In this document: in pieces, positions 6,204 to 6,267 of the stretch
Numbering within the stretch: the first letter of the stretch is position 1
How the letters are laid out: each line of letters starts with the position of its first letter
Assembly: GCA_002429965.1 (NCBI GenBank)
Contig: DJBG01000205.1
Location: 6,208 to 12,474, forward strand
Direction of reading: 5' to 3'
DNA from: Hungatella sp. UBA5982
GTDB lineage: Bacteria; Bacillota; Clostridia; Lachnospirales; Lachnospiraceae
Length of the DNA: 6,267 bases
Made by a program: the position numbers and the translations under genes
Notes under the pieces: generated by a model
Told to the model about the DNA's origin: nothing
Seen by the model: only the letters and a program-made list of their open reading frames with translations
Databases searched by the model: none

Positions 6204-6232
6204 TTGATAAAAATGGTATAATATGCTATAAA
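6204..6232 (+). promoter_or_regulatory. Promoter for a gene beginning at the right edge
   Basis: TTGATA (6204-6209, 5 of 6), a 17-base spacer, and TATAAA (6227-6232, 5 of 6) with an extended -10 TGC. A second perfect -10 with its own TGG extension (TGGTATAAT, 6214-6222) lies inside the spacer but lacks a good -35 at the right distance. Either would start transcription shortly before the Shine-Dalgarno below. Confidence 0.65.
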
Positions 6233-6250
6233 GAAAGCACAGTGAAGTTA

Positions 6251-6261
6251 AAGGAGGTGAT
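6251..6261 (+). promoter_or_regulatory. Very strong Shine-Dalgarno at the window edge
   Basis: AAGGAGGTGAT matches the 16S rRNA anti-Shine-Dalgarno over 11 bases. The window ends in GGAT, so an ATG at 6266-6268 would have eight bases between GGAGG and the start. A downstream gene is implied, but none of its coding sequence is visible. Confidence 0.7.
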
Positions 6262-6267
6262 AGGGAT

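Noticed and set aside
1..6267. tRNA/rRNA genes, CRISPR repeats, insertion sequences or phage genes
   Set aside because: No cloverleaf-like segments, regularly spaced repeats, transposase motifs or terminal inverted repeats were seen; the window is ordinary metabolic chromosome.

Overview
The window looks like chromosomal DNA of a Gram-positive anaerobe of the Clostridia. The family Lachnospiraceae (Lacrimispora / Lachnoclostridium-like) is my inference. It rests on moderate GC, strong GGAGG ribosome-binding sites, sigma-A-type promoters and the protein families present. All genes are on the + strand, and long minus-strand reading frames are shadows of them.

Layout: (1) From base 2 to 1585 is the 3' part of a large gene for a P-loop protein that I place in DUF4914. 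(2) At 1702-2376 is a GntR-type repressor with an FCD ligand-binding domain, with its own promoter and a palindrome just upstream; it ends in a very clear rho-independent terminator (2406-2455). (3) The 267-base gap 2377-2643 is a dense regulatory region. It holds that terminator, a candidate CcpA (cre) site, a TTATGTA/TACATAA inverted repeat, two candidate promoters and a perfect CTAGTATACTAG palindrome lying between the -35 and -10 of the nearer promoter. (4) Next come uxuA (mannonate dehydratase, 2644-3726) and uxuB (fructuronate reductase of the long-chain mannitol dehydrogenase family, 3740-5353), 13 bases apart. (5) A hairpin after uxuB overlaps a near-consensus promoter that drives two small genes: an ArsC/Spx-like thioredoxin-fold protein with a GTG start (5454-5795) and a KdgF-like cupin (5830-6174). 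(6) The last 93 bases hold another strong promoter and a near-perfect Shine-Dalgarno, so a further gene should begin at about 6266, at the edge.

How the genes fit together: UxuB interconverts D-fructuronate and D-mannonate, and UxuA dehydrates D-mannonate to 2-keto-3-deoxygluconate (KDG). The cupin resembles KdgF, which linearises unsaturated uronates released by polysaccharide lyases and so feeds KDG formation by another route. The FCD regulator is the likely local repressor: almost the same 13-base palindromic motif (ACTnGTATACTAG) lies in front of its own gene and inside the uxuA promoter. I infer a self-regulated hexuronate module. The isomerase (UxaC), KDG kinase/aldolase, transporters and lyases are not in this window.

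I found no wholly new system. The points most worth a second look are the shared operator pair, PEP-carboxykinase-like motifs in the DUF4914 protein, the hairpin that contains a promoter -35, and the lone-cysteine ArsC-like protein paired with a cupin.
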